Notes under the pieces: model-generated
The model's database searches: none
Told to the model about the DNA's origin: nothing
Seen by the model: only the letters and a program-made list of their open reading frames with translations
Position numbers and translations under genes: made by a program
Assembly (NCBI GenBank): GCA_963803265.1
Contig: CAWDLZ010000022.1
Coordinates: 62,001-126,000, forward strand
Direction: 5' to 3'
DNA length: 64,000 nucleotides
From: CAIKMD01 sp963803265
Lineage (GTDB): Bacteria; Pseudomonadota; Alphaproteobacteria; ATCC43930; CGMCC-115725
Shown here: piece after piece, positions 1-9,074 of the stretch
How positions within the stretch are numbered: the stretch's first letter is position 1
Layout: every line of letters starts with the position of its first letter

Positions 1-390
1 GCCGCGGCGATCGGACGCGAGCACGCGAAGAAGCGTCCAGGCGATCCGACCGTGCCTTACCTCCTCGGCGAACTCGCCAATCATCTTACGACGGCGCAGC
101 TCGCGGTGGACGACATGGTTCGTCTGGCGAAAGACCTCGATTTCGCCATGAGCCTCGACGTGACCGATGCCGTGCTCGTGCGCAAGACGATCGTCGCCGA
201 CGCCGTGCTGTTGACCGTCGAGAAGGCACTCGAGGCGGCGGGCGGCGCAGGCTTCTACCGCAAGGCGGGACTCGAGCGGCTCCTGCGCGATGCGCATGGG
301 GCGCAGTTCCATCCGCTCTCCGCCAAGCGACAACACCACTTCACCGGGCGCGTCGCCCTCGGCCTCGATCCCATAACGGATGCCACATAG
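1..390 (+). CDS. Acyl-CoA dehydrogenase, C-terminal fragment (runs in from window start)
   Basis: The frame is open from base 1, so the 5' part lies outside the window. The 129 visible residues form the C-terminal helical bundle of an acyl-CoA dehydrogenase. The FYRKAGLERLLRDAHGA stretch followed by FHPLSAKRQHHFTGR is characteristic of the flavin- and substrate-contacting tail of this superfamily. Family members oxidise an acyl-CoA or similar thioester using FAD and pass electrons to ETF or, in monooxygenase-like members, to oxygen. Substrate cannot be told from the tail. A flavin-reductase remnant lies about 480 bases downstream, which would suit a flavin-dependent monooxygenase-like member, but that is inference. 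Confidence 0.8.
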   Translation, partial: AAAIGREHAKKRPGDPTVPYLLGELANHLTTAQLAVDDMVRLAKDLDFAMSLDVTDAVLVRKTIVADAVLLTVEKALEAAGGAGFYRKAGLERLLRDAHGAQFHPLSAKRQHHFTGRVALGLDPITDAT

Positions 391-872
391 GCGGCTGCGC
401 CGCCGATGAGCCGCCCCTGAGTCCGCGTCGCTCGGCCTAGGTCGATCTCCTTGTCCGTCCTGGTTCCGCGCGGGTCAAACCAGAACGTCTGCTGTAGGTC
501 AATCGCGTCGTTTTCGCCATGTCCGCGATACGTCCGGTCTCCCCCAAATAGCTGCCGTGATGTTGCGGTACGACGAATGGCAGAGACGTGCCAGTTGCGG
601 TAGTACTCCGATTAATTCGATTGTCTCGTCGGCGTGCGTGGAGCATCTGTAGTCGGGTAAAGCCGAGTCGCTCTCTACAAGGTCGTCGGCACCAGGCTGG
701 CGATCACTTTGGCATGCGTCTTGGCGCGCCAGAAGGGCCCGGCCGCGATCTCGCGCTCCTACGTTGAACTCGTTATCCTGGATAAAGAGCTGGATATATC
801 GAAATCTTTATTCGGAGAAATTCTTGCCCGCGGCGTGACGCCGCTTTGGCATCCGAGGAGGCGTGTTCGACC
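391..872. other. Non-coding stretch with one dispersed repeat copy
   Basis: No convincing gene is present. Short open frames on both strands lack recognisable motifs. A repeat shared with 10999-11074 lies at 519-593. Bases around 760-850 read as a helical peptide (LDKELDISKSLFGEILARG) that could be a gene remnant, but I do not recognise it. Confidence 0.4.
519..593 (+). repeat. Dispersed repeat, copy A (ATGTCCG-type element)
   Basis: About 75 bases align with 10999-11074 at roughly 75 percent identity by eye. Both copies begin ATGTCCGCGATA, share GTCCGGT seven bases later, a central TGATGTTG and a final GTGCCA/ATGCCA. Shorter relatives starting ATGTCCG occur at 10481 and 13667. Intergenic repeats of this general kind are common in alphaproteobacterial genomes; the link to any named family is inference. 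Confidence 0.5.
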
Positions 873-945
873 ATGTTCTATGAACCCGACAAGAACAACC
901 ACGGCCTGCGGTTCAATCCATTCAAGTCGATCTGCGTCCCCCGGC
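873..945 (+). pseudogene. Flavin reductase family remnant (N-terminus only)
   Basis: The ATG at 873 is preceded by a good ribosome binding site (GAGGAGG at 857-862) and encodes MFYEPDKNNHGLRFNPFKS followed by VPRP. This is the start of flavin reductase (DIM6/NTAB family) proteins, which bind FMN and use NAD(P)H. After PRP the family sequence (usually IGWISTL) is lost and unrelated sequence continues to 1190. Only about 25 residues of the family are left, so most of the gene has been deleted. The nearby 5' acyl-CoA dehydrogenase fragment would be a logical partner of a flavin reductase. Confidence 0.55.
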
Positions 946-1044
946 CGTTCGCGGAGTCTGGTCCTCTGAAGCACGTCCGTAGCGACGCCTTCAAAGCCGA
1001 ACAGGTATTTCCGGTTTCAGCTGCTATCCGGGCATGCCGCGGCG

Positions 1045-1527
1045 TCACGCCTTGGCGACGTCGCCTGCCGCGAAGAATTTGTCGTAGCGCCCGTCGCCGG
1101 TATCCTGGCCGCCGCCGACGTACTGGAATTCCCAGTAATTGTCGTCGCTGTCGCGGAAGTAGAACGAGTAGCCGCCGTGATGGTCGGTGATCCGCGAAAT
1201 CTGATGGATGCCGTATTTTTCCTTGCACTCGTGGGCGAGGGCCAGCGCGCGATCGACTTCTTCGCGCGAGGCGAGGTCGAGCCCCCAATGGTGCTGCCGG
1301 TCTACGGGCTTCACGTGATCGCCCACTTCGAGGCAGACGATCGCGAGATAGCCACCCTTCCGCAGGAGGATGCCCCGCTCGGTGTGCTGCACCGTCTCGA
1401 GGCCGAGGAACTCCTCATAGAAGCGGCGCGACGCCTCGAGGTTGCGGCAGGTGATCGTGCCATGCGAGAGCATCACCGGTCGGTTGAGCGGCGTGACCGT
1501 ACCGCGTTTCGCGTGATCGCCATCCAT
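1045..1527 (-). CDS. VOC family protein (glyoxalase/extradiol dioxygenase fold)
   Basis: A 160-residue protein with the beta-alpha-beta-beta-beta VOC fold. It shows a first module beginning LSHGTITCRNLEASRRFYEE (residues about 20-40) and a second ending in YSFYFRDSDDNYWEFQYV, the usual metal-ligand region (H near residue 22 and E near residue 138). These enzymes hold a divalent metal and act on vicinal oxygen substrates; the exact reaction is not evident. The start at 1527 has a clear AGGAGAGG site. It is transcribed in the same direction as, and just downstream of, the substrate-binding protein gene. The frame is intact. Confidence 0.8.
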   Translation of the reverse strand: MDGDHAKRGTVTPLNRPVMLSHGTITCRNLEASRRFYEEFLGLETVQHTERGILLRKGGYLAIVCLEVGDHVKPVDRQHHWGLDLASREEVDRALALAHECKEKYGIHQISRITDHHGGYSFYFRDSDDNYWEFQYVGGGQDTGDGRYDKFFAAGDVAKA

Positions 1528-1605
1528 GTTGCCTCTCCTGCTCGTCGTCTATCGCTTGCCTTCAGAATATCGCGCAACCGGCCGGTTTCGCCAGCCTCTC
1601 CCCGA

Positions 1606-2611
1606 TCAGCGGACGAATTCGTCGGTGTAGAGCCCGTCGAAGGAGCTGAGCCTCTCCTCGGGCTTGGTGATACCGCCCTTGACCTGGAAATCTTCGGAAT
1701 TCCTGAGCGCGGCCTCGGTGATCGTGGGCGGAATGGTGCTGGCCTTGTCATAGGCCTCGAAGGCGCCTGCGAGGACCGCCTCGGGAAGCTGGGCAAAGCG
1801 CGGCTGCAGGATCGCGAGGGTCTCGTCCGGGTGCCTCGTGCATGAAGGTGACGGCCTCGAGGATGCCGTGGCCCATCTTGACGCAGATCGGCCGCTGGTC
1901 GCGGCACAGGCTGGGACGCGTCACGATGATGCCGCCGCCGAAGGGCGATAGCTCGGGGAAATCGCCGCCGGGCACGCTGGCGAGCGCCACGGCGCTGCCG
2001 TTCACGATCACCGCGGTGGTCCAGGGCACCGAAACGGCGAATCCGTCGATCGCCTTCTCCGCCATCGCGGCCGCCATGGTCGGCGCCTGCATCGGCGCCA
2101 CGGTGATGTCGCGATCGGGGTCGAGCCCGCCGCGCGCGGCGGCATAGCGCAGGAAGGCGTGATTGATCGTGTTGATCCCATCCACCGCGATCTTGAGCCC
2201 CTTCACGAGCGCGAGGCTCTTAGCTAGCGGCGCCGAGGGGTCGAAGCCAAGCTGCGCCGCTACGTCCTTGCGAATGACGAGCTCATCCATCGGGCGATTG
2301 GTGAAGTTGGCGATTGCGAGTAAGCGCTGCCCGGCCACCGCGGCGCGGATCAGCGTGCCGGCGGTGCTGCCCGAGAAGTCGATGCTGCCGGCGATCACAG
2401 CGTTAATGGTGCCCACGCCCCCGATCTGGCTCACCTTCACATGGAGTCCCTGCTGGGTCCAGAAGCCCCGATCCTCGGCAACGTAGATTGCAGTAAAGCC
2501 GGGCGTCACCGATGGCAACGCCAGTGAAGTGTCTTCGTCGGAGCGGGCTGGCGGTGGCGCGAACGCAACCTCCATGCAAGCGAGAACGGCGAGGATGGCG
2601 ATGCGGCGCAT
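1606..2611 (-). pseudogene. ABC transporter substrate-binding protein (SsuA/THI5-like), frameshifted
   Basis: A periplasmic binding protein of the NMT1/SsuA type, about 334 residues once the frame is repaired. A signal peptide (MRRIAILAVLACMEVAFA, cleavage near ARS) leads into the LPSVTPGFTAIYVAEDRGFW segment and the GVGTINAVIAGSIDFSG loop typical of the family. Such proteins capture sulfonates, nitrate-like or pyrimidine precursors for an ABC importer. One extra base near 1835 shifts the frame; the last about 75 residues (HPDETLAILQPRF to DEFVR) continue in another frame to a stop at 1606. I chose the ATG at 2611, ten bases after GGAGGG; a TTG at 2617 is possible. No permease or ATPase gene is adjacent. 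Confidence 0.8.
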
Positions 2612-2617
2612 GGACAA

Positions 2618-3304
2618 ACTTCCCTCCTCCTGGCGTGTTCCCCACGTTAGCTATCACCGCCGGAGGGCGATGGGAAGGGCAGTGCCTCGCCGATTAGGCG
2701 ACCTCAGCGCTGCAGAAGGCAAGCTGCACTTCTCCGGTATTATGTAGCGGTCGGCACCAGCAACATACTCAGTATTGCCTAGCCATCTCATCAGGCCGCT
2801 GCATCGAAAACTCGTCAGCTCGGTAGATCGGCGCATCGTCGCGCCAGATTGCACGCCCGATCGACGGTTCGGCAGATCGGCGATCCGTCTTCAGGTCCAC
2901 TTCATCGGGCGGCTGTCGATGGCCACGATAGGTCTGGTATTCGGCCAAAATCGGACTCACCCTCGGCTAGGGCGTTGGTCAGCTTGGTGCCAATCGCAGA
3001 CAAGTCGGAAAGAATGGATGTTCCGAGGCTGTTCGGCGTTAATTGAACGTACCGGCAGCCGAGACGGTCCAAAGACCCCGCTTCACCTAATGCATCAAGG
3101 AGCTCACCGACGGGCAATGCTCACCCCGGACAGGAATCGAGCCAGTTTTCCCGCGTTGTTTTCGGAGCAGAGGTTCATCCCCACATGGCTCTACAGCCGC
3201 GCCCCGGTCGGAACCTTGACCACCGATCAGGGCGCAGGTCATGCTCCTAAGCGAGCCTGAACGTCCGAGCGGAACGTTCGGCTCGTTTGAGAGGCATTCC
3301 CTTC
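2618..3304. other. Intergenic stretch without a confident gene
   Basis: Nearly 690 bases in which I see no recognisable gene, RNA or terminator. A minus-strand open frame at 2902-3117 reads as a plausible soluble helical peptide (ELLDALGEAGSLDRLG, then ILSDLSAIGTKLTNALAEG). It has no family I recognise and no good ribosome binding site, so it may be a remnant. Base composition is lower in GC than the flanking genes. Confidence 0.35.
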
Positions 3305-4243
3305 GTGGACACAGAAATCCTGCTGAAATTGGAGCAACGCCTCGGGCGGCTGCACGCGAAGCAGCGGCTCGGTATCGAGAACGATCATGATTTGCGCGTC
3401 TTCGGCGGGGGGCTGAACTTCTTTCACGTCGAGAACTGGTACTCTGTACATTCGGTCATTCGAACCGCCCTGAAGTTGACCGGCCTCTACGGGCGCGGAC
3501 GCCGTAATGCCGCACGCATACGCGTCACGCACAACGAGGTCAAATCCCCGCGGCTGCCGCCGCTATTCGATGGCTTCACCATCCTGCACATTAGCGACCT
3601 GCATGTCAACATGAATGAGCCCGCCATGCGGCGCATCGCCGAGCTCGCCGACGAGCTGCGATACGATTTGTGCGTCCTCACCGGCGACTATCGCGGCAAG
3701 ACTTTCGGGCCGTTCGACGCAACCCTGACCGGTCTCGCCCGCATTCGCGCTCACCTCACGGGACCGATATATGGCGTCCTCGGCAATCACAATTCGATCA
3801 GATGATTCCCGGCCTTGAAGCGCTGGGAATACGGATGCTGCTCAACGAATGTGAGGCGATCACGCGTGACGGTCAGCGGATTTACCTGGCTGGAATCGAC
3901 GACGCGCATTACTTCAGGGTCAACAATATCGAAAAGGCCGCAGCGCCGATACCGGACGGCGAATTCTCGATCCTCTTGTCGCATACGCCGGAGATTTTTC
4001 GTCAGGCCGCCCATGCCGGCTTTGATCTGTTGCTGGCCGGGCATACGCATGGCGGGCAGATCTGTCTTCCCGGATCTGTTCCGGTCTTCCTCGAATTCGG
4101 TGCTGCCGCGCAGTATGGCGGCAGGCGCCTGGCGCTATAACGACATGATCGGCTACACATCGGTGGGCGCCGGATCGTGCATCGTTGCCGTGCGCCTGAA
4201 TTGTCCACCCGAGATTACGTTGCACCGGCTTAGCCGCGGATGA
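3305..4243 (+). pseudogene. Metallophosphoesterase (calcineurin-like), two compensating frameshifts
   Basis: About 312 residues when repaired. The metal-binding motifs of calcineurin-like phosphoesterases are in order: ISDLHVN (D-x-H), LTGDY, GNHN and AGHTHGGQICLPG. The family usually has GNHD or GNHE, so the N here is unusual. One base is missing near 3802 (GNHNSI should continue QMIPGLEALGI) and one is extra near 4095, which restores the frame for the conserved end YTSVGAGS and NCPPEITLHRL. The GTG at 3305 follows AGAGG by ten bases and is the most likely start. The family includes UDP-diacylglucosamine hydrolase-like and other membrane-associated phosphatases; the substrate is unknown. Confidence 0.8.
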
Positions 4244-4248
4244 TCCGT

Positions 4249-4737
4249 CTAATACGGCTCGTCGCGCAGGTGGACCCTGTAGAGAAGGCGAGAGAAAACG
4301 ATCTCACCGACGCAAAAGACAGCAACGCCGAGGGAGATGTCCGCGACGGTCAGCGCGAGCGCGTCGCGGCACGCCAACAGCGGAATTAGAGATTCGGGCA
4401 CCTGATCGAGGCCAAGCGCCCGGCTGCTCGGCGGCAGATCAAGACGGCGCTTCAAGAAACTGGAAAGCAAATCGCCCAACATCGCCGCGCCTGCCACGAC
4501 GGCGCCGATCTCAGGTTGGAGCCCGACAAGCGGGGCACTCGCAACCGTCACGAGAATGGCAAAGAAGAGGCCACGGAAGGTTTTCGACGGGCCAAACAAA
4601 GGCCGCCGATCGAGAAACGTAACGCCGGCATCCAAGGGATACGAGAAGCGTCGGCCGAAAACCTTCTTGGCGAAAACCGGCGCGCCGTTAGCAAGCGCCA
4701 ACAGCACCAATAATTGCGACACGGTGACCAACTGCAT
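4249..4737 (-). CDS. CDP-archaeol synthase (CarS)/DUF46 family membrane protein
   Basis: A 162-residue polytopic membrane protein. The signature elements are LANGAPVFAKK near the start, LDRRPLFGPSKTFRGL at about residues 42-57, GDLLSSFLKRRL at about 88-99 and GLDQVPESLIP at about 108-118. This is the CarS (DUF46) pattern, related to CDP-diglyceride synthases, in which the GPSKT and GD...SF.KRR segments line the active site. Archaeal CarS makes CDP-archaeol from CTP; bacterial homologues have no settled substrate. It converges tail to tail with the metallophosphoesterase with only five bases between stops. Confidence 0.8.
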   Translation of the reverse strand: MQLVTVSQLLVLLALANGAPVFAKKVFGRRFSYPLDAGVTFLDRRPLFGPSKTFRGLFFAILVTVASAPLVGLQPEIGAVVAGAAMLGDLLSSFLKRRLDLPPSSRALGLDQVPESLIPLLACRDALALTVADISLGVAVFCVGEIVFSRLLYRVHLRDEPY

Positions 4738-4893
4738 GGCGGCAGCCTATACCGATGCCCATCAGCCGTCACACGGTTCACGCTGCAAAACCGTGTGCAA
4801 TAACCAAATCAGTAGGTGATGCCCTTCGACGTATGACCCGGCTCGGTTTGTTTAACAGATTTCCCGGATTGATAAGCGGAACATTTGCCGGGT

Positions 4894-5735
4894 TCAGGCT
4901 GCCGCGATCTGCGGCAGCCGGTTGAAGTAGGCCTGATCGGGCGTCTGCCGGTCAAGGCTCGAATGGGGTCTCCGGCTATTGTAAAAGCCGAAGTAACTGC
5001 CGATCGATGCGCGGGCCTCGGATACAGTGTTGTAGGCCTTCAGATAAACCTCCTCGTATTTGACCGATCGCTACAGGCGCTCGACGAACACGTTGTCCCG
5101 CCACGATCCTTTGCCATCCATGCTGATGGCGATGCCGGCTTTGAGAAGAACGCCGGTGAAGTCGCCGCTGGTGAACTGGCTGCCTTGATCCGTATTGAAG
5201 ATGTCGGGCTTGCCGTGACGGGCCAGGGCTTCATCCAGCGCCGCGATGCAGAACTCCGCTTCCATGGTGATCGACAGCCGCCAAGCGAGGACCCGGCGGC
5301 TGAACCAATCGACGACGGCGGCAAGATAGACGAAGCCGCGCGCCATTGGGATGTACGTGATGTCCATGGCCCAGACCTGGTTCGGCCTGATGATCGGCAA
5401 GTTCCGCGGGAGATAGGGGTAAATCTTGTGTCCCGGTGCCGGCTTCGAGGTATTGGGCTTACGATAAAGCGCCTCGATTCCCATGCGCTTCATCAGCGTC
5501 GCGACATGCCGACGGCCGATAACGACGCCCTCCGCGTTCAGGAGATCGCGCAACATCCGGCTGCCCGCGAATGGCAATTCAAGATGCAGTTCGTCCATCC
5601 GGCGCATGACGGCGAGATCGGCCGCAGAAACCGCTCGGGGCAGGTAGTAGATGCTGCCTCGGCTGATATTCACGGCCTTCGCCTGTCTGCTGATCGACAG
5701 ACCGTGCTGACGGTCGATCATCGCTTTGCGCTCAG
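4894..5735 (-). pseudogene. IS3-family transposase OrfB, in-frame amber stop
   Basis: A DDE integrase-type transposase. The first catalytic aspartate is in AMDITYIP, the second in NTDQGSQFT, and the glutamate lies 35 residues further on in VERL. The codon after VERL, at 5071-5073, is TAG where the family has tryptophan (TGG), a single G-to-A change. The remaining 58 residues stay open in the same frame (RSVKYEEVYL to QIAAA) and end at 4894. All three catalytic residues lie before the stop, but the lost C-terminus is conserved, so the element is probably inactive. The exact start inside the orfA overlap is uncertain; a likely ATG reads MIDRQHGLS. Confidence 0.85.
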
Positions 5736-6029
5736 CAAACCCGCCTTGCTGAGCGCTCCCTCTAAAAAATCGTTCTCCAGCGTCAACTCCCCAATCTTGG
5801 CATGGAGAGACTTCACATCGACGGGCGGCGCGTTCGATCCGGGCCGGGCTTCGGGGCCGAAAACCCCGGCAGCTCCTTCCAGCAGTTGCGCCTTCCACTG
5901 CGTGATCTGATTGGGGTGGACGTCGAACTGCTGTGCTAAATCGCCTAGCGTCAGCTCGCCCTTGATCGCGACCAAAGCTACCTTCGATTTGAATGCCGGT
6001 GTGTGGTTCCGGCGCGGTCGTCTGCTCAT
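5718..6029 (-). CDS. IS3-family transposase OrfA
   Basis: 103 residues beginning MSRRPRRNHTPAFKSK at the ATG at 6029, which follows GGAGAGACG. It carries the helix-turn-helix DNA-binding region (LGDLAQQFDVHPNQITQWK, about residues 30-48) followed by a leucine-rich helix (IGELTLENDFLEGALSKAG) used for dimerisation. It is intact. It overlaps orfB; in IS3 elements a -1 ribosomal frameshift in the overlap makes the OrfAB transposase, and the GCAAAG tract at the overlap would be the slippery site here (inference). Confidence 0.85.
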   Translation of the reverse strand: MSRRPRRNHTPAFKSKVALVAIKGELTLGDLAQQFDVHPNQITQWKAQLLEGAAGVFGPEARPGSNAPPVDVKSLHAKIGELTLENDFLEGALSKAGLLSAKR

Positions 6030-6278
6030 CGTCTCTCCTGTTGGGCCAGCCATCTTGGCTCCCGTCAGGCAGAAACTCCACTTATCGACCTGTTCAGTTT
6101 TCCCAAGCCAGCTCTGAGATATGCGAATTACAGATATGACCGTTCCGAGCGGCGACCCTTTGAACGGCACTCACCTCCGGGTCGAGAAGACGTCTGCGGC
6201 ATCGATTTCGGGGAATTGTTGTTTGGGCCCCAATTATGATAGGATTTAGAAAATGACCTTCTTGCGGGAGCCCTGGAG

Positions 6279-6734
6279 ATGATCACGATCAGCGTCAATG
6301 GCACGCAGCACCAGCTTGATCTCGAGCCCGATACGCCGCTCCTTTGGGCGTTGCGCGACGCCGTCGGCCTCACCGGCACGAAATTCGGTTGCGGCATCGC
6401 GCAATGCGGCGCCTGCACCGTGCATATCAATGGCGAAGCGATGCGCTCCTGTTCGATCCCGATCGGCGCCCTCAACGGTGCCAGTATCACGACGATCGAG
6501 GGCCTTTCGCCCGACGGTAAGCACCCCGTGCAGCAGGCTTGGCTCGCCGAGGACGTGCCGCAATGCGGCTACTGCCAGTCCGGGCAGATCATGGCGACGG
6601 TGGCGTTTCTCAAACAGAATCCCAGCCCGACCGACGCCGACATCGACGCGAGCATCACCAATATCTGCCGCTGCGGCACCTATGAGCGCCTTCGCCGCGC
6701 CATTCATCGCGCCGCCGACCTGATGAAAGCCTGA
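6279..6734 (+). CDS. iorA: Isoquinoline 1-oxidoreductase-like alpha subunit, [2Fe-2S] protein
   Basis: A 151-residue small subunit of a xanthine-oxidase-family molybdenum hydroxylase. An N-terminal plant-type ferredoxin domain has the CGIAQCGACTVH cluster motif (about residues 38-49) with a further Cys in MRSC. The C-terminal helical domain holds the second cluster with CGYCQSGQIM and ICRCGTYERLR. The protein passes electrons from the molybdenum site in IorB to the acceptor. It lies 14 bases ahead of iorB in the same direction. The length and cysteine pattern match the IorA/aldehyde dehydrogenase small-subunit family; isoquinoline is the family name, not a proven substrate. Confidence 0.88.
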   Translation: MITISVNGTQHQLDLEPDTPLLWALRDAVGLTGTKFGCGIAQCGACTVHINGEAMRSCSIPIGALNGASITTIEGLSPDGKHPVQQAWLAEDVPQCGYCQSGQIMATVAFLKQNPSPTDADIDASITNICRCGTYERLRRAIHRAADLMKA

Positions 6735-6748
6735 GGGGAGGACGAGCC

Positions 6749-8948
6749 ATGGATGGAAATAGCATTCCTTCGACCCTCACCCGCCGCCACTTCATCGTGA
6801 CGTTCGCGACCGCCGCCGGCGGCCTCATGATCGGCATCGGCGCAGCACCCCGCCGGGCTGAAGCGGTCACGGTCGCCGCCGAGCCCTGGGACGAGAGCGC
6901 CTACAATCCGCACGAGATCGACGCCTGGATCGCGATCGACCCCGACGATTCCATATTGATCCGCTATCAGCGCTCCGAGATGGGCCAGGGCAGCATGACC
7001 GCGCTGCCGATGATGATCAACGAGGAGCTGCAGGCCGATTGGTCGAAGGTGCGGATCGAATATGCTTCGCCTAACCGCAATCTGCGCGAGAACAAAGTTT
7101 ACGGAAAGATGAACTCCAACGGCAGTGAGTTTGTTCGAACGTCGCAGCAGAAGATGCAGCAGGTCGGCGCCAGCGCGCGCGAGCGGCTCATTGCCGCCGC
7201 CGCCGCGCGGTGGGGTGTTCCGCCGCAGGACTGCACGGCCGCCAACAGCGTTGTGACGCACGGGTCCACGGGCCGCACGCTGCGCTATGGCGAGCTGGCC
7301 GCCGATGTAGCGAAGATCACGCTCGGCCAGGAGCCGGCGATCAAGACGCCCGACCAGTACACCTTCATCGGCAAGCCGATGCCGCGCGTTGAACGTCATT
7401 CACAAGATCGATGGCTCGGCCAAATTCGGGATCGACACGCAGCTTCCGGACATGGTCTTCGCGGCGATCAATGCGTGCCCCGTCGCGGGCGGCAAGCTGA
7501 AGAGCGTCGACGATTCGCCGCTCGCGGGCGCGCCGGGCATCATCCAGGTCGTGCGCCTCGACGATGCCGTGGCGGTGGTCGCGACCGGCAGCTTCTGGCG
7601 CGCCAAACAAGCGCTGGCGAAGCTCCAGCCGGAATGGGATGTCGGGCCGGCCGGCGAAACCGACAGCGCGCAATTCTTCAGCGAGTATCGCGCGGCCCTC
7701 GACGGACCGGCGCAAACCGCGCGCAACCAGGGCAATGTCGATCAGGCTTTTGCGGGCGCGGCCAAGACGATCGAGGCGGTCTACGAGACGCCCTATCTCT
7801 CCCATTCGCCGATGGAGCCGATGAACGCGACAGTTCATCTGCAGCCCGACCGGCTTGATGTCTGGGTCGGCACGCAGGACGCCCTCGATGAGACCGAGAA
7901 GGCCGCTGCCGCCGCGGGGCTGAAGCCCGAGCAGGTCTATCTCCATAACTGTTTCGTCGGCGGCGGCTTTGGACGCCGCGACGTGGCCGACGAGGTGGTG
8001 CAGGCGATCGCCATCGCCAAGGTTGTCCAGCGGCCGGTCAAGCTGATTTGGACGCGCGAGGAGGACACGCGCCACGACAAGTTCCGTCCGATGGCGGTTA
8101 CCCGCTTCAAAGCGGGGCTCGGCGCCGATGGCATGCCGGCCGCCTGGTCGATCCGCACTGTCGCGGGCTCGATCATGCGTGCCTCGGGGATAAAACTTCC
8201 GCCGAACGGTGTCAACTTCGTCGCTGTCGCAGGGCTCGCGACCAACGGCTACAGCATCGCCAACACCAAAGTCGAAGCCGTGATCAAGGACACGCACCTT
8301 CCGGTCTGGTGGTGGCGGGCGCCCGGATTCAATCAGAATATCTTCGCCATTGAGGGCTTTGTCGATGAGATCGCGGCAGCGAATGGGATCGATCCCTACC
8401 AGCTGCGGCGCAAGTTCCTCGCGGACAAGCCCGACTGGCTGAAGGTGCTCGACACCGCCGCCGAGAAAAGCGATTGGGGCAAGCCTTTGCCCAAGGGCAG
8501 CGGCCGCGGCATCGCCATCTGCGAAGATACCGGCAGTCTCTGCGCCCAGGTCGCGGAGGTCACGGTCAGCCCCAAGGGCGAGGTCAAGGTCACTCGCGTC
8601 ACCGTCGCGCTCGACACGCACTATATGGTCAATCCGCTCACCATCGCCGAGCAGGCGGAGGGCAGCGTGATTTTCGGCCTCAGCGCCGCGCTCTACGGCA
8701 AGATCACGATCAAGAACGGCGTGCCAGAACAAGGCAATTTCGACACCTATCGCATGGTGCGCTTGGCGCAGGCGCCGAAGATCGACGTCTATCTGGCGCC
8801 AAGCGGCGGCAAGACATGGGGCGGCGCCGGAGAGCCCGCCACGCCACCGATCGCCGGCGCGGTCGCCAACGCGATCTTCGCCGCGACCGGCAAGCGCATT
8901 CGGAGCCTACCGATCAGCGACCACGATTTGTCATCGGGCTCTGCCTGA
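6749..8948 (+). pseudogene. iorB: Isoquinoline 1-oxidoreductase-like beta subunit (Mo catalytic subunit), frameshifted
   Basis: About 732 residues when repaired, the normal length for the catalytic subunit. The N-terminus has a Tat-like signal with LTRRHFIVTFA, suggesting export of the folded enzyme with IorA. Molybdopterin-contacting segments include RSEMGQGSMTALPMM, GGGFGRRDVADEVVQA and TWGGAGEPATPPIAGAVANA. The enzyme hydroxylates a substrate using water at a molybdenum site. A single extra G near 7389 breaks the frame between KPMPR and LNVIHKIDGS; both sides are otherwise fully conserved. The GAGGGGAGGACGAG ribosome binding region precedes the ATG at 6749. An intact counterpart in the organism or a sequencing slip should be considered. 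Confidence 0.85.
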
Positions 8949-8970
8949 TCGGATTACGGAATTGAGGACC

Positions 8971-9034
8971 GCGGAAGCCGTCGGCATCTCGGCGATGGCT
9001 TCCGCTCGCCGCTCGGCCTCGCGCGGAGGCCGAG
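8971..9034 (+). promoter_or_regulatory. Two consecutive perfect hairpins between iorB and the cytochrome gene
   Basis: GCGGAAGCC at 8971-8979 pairs with GGCTTCCGC at 8997-9005 (9 bp, 17-base loop). CTCGGCCTC at 9012-9020 pairs with GAGGCCGAG at 9026-9034 (9 bp, 5-base loop). No T-run follows, so these are not typical intrinsic terminators. They may stabilise or process the iorB end of a shared transcript. Confidence 0.45.
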
Positions 9035-9074
9035 TGGCAATCGGGGGGATTACAAAAATCATCGGGCGGATCAC

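Larger units (their letters stand above)
4840..6120 (-). mobile_element. IS3-family insertion sequence (defective)
   Basis: A two-orf IS3-type element of about 1.28 kb with the transposase genes on the minus strand. The ends carry imperfect inverted matches, best seen as GATAAGCGGA at 4871-4880 on one side and its counterpart GATAAGTGGA, read on the minus strand, near 6077-6086. Each is preceded by an AACAG-like and a GGCT(T/C)GG-like tract further out. The outer limits are estimates and I could not identify a target duplication. The element is defective because orfB carries a stop codon. Confidence 0.75.

Noticed and set aside
437..646. Minus-strand open frame of 69 codons
   Set aside because: It crosses the dispersed repeat, has no ribosome binding site and is rich in arginine and serine as expected for a chance frame in GC-rich DNA.
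2902..3117. Minus-strand frame of 71 codons as a gene
   Set aside because: The peptide is plausible, but no family, ribosome binding site or operon context supports it, so I mention it only in the intergenic entry.
3120..3160. Possible tRNA-like 3' end (a TCGATTC-type T loop on the minus strand)
   Set aside because: The flanking five bases do not pair as a T stem and no acceptor or anticodon arm can be built.
6200..6250. Sigma-70-like promoter before iorA
   Set aside because: A TATGAT-like box is present, but no -35 box occurs at a proper distance, so it is not reported as a feature.
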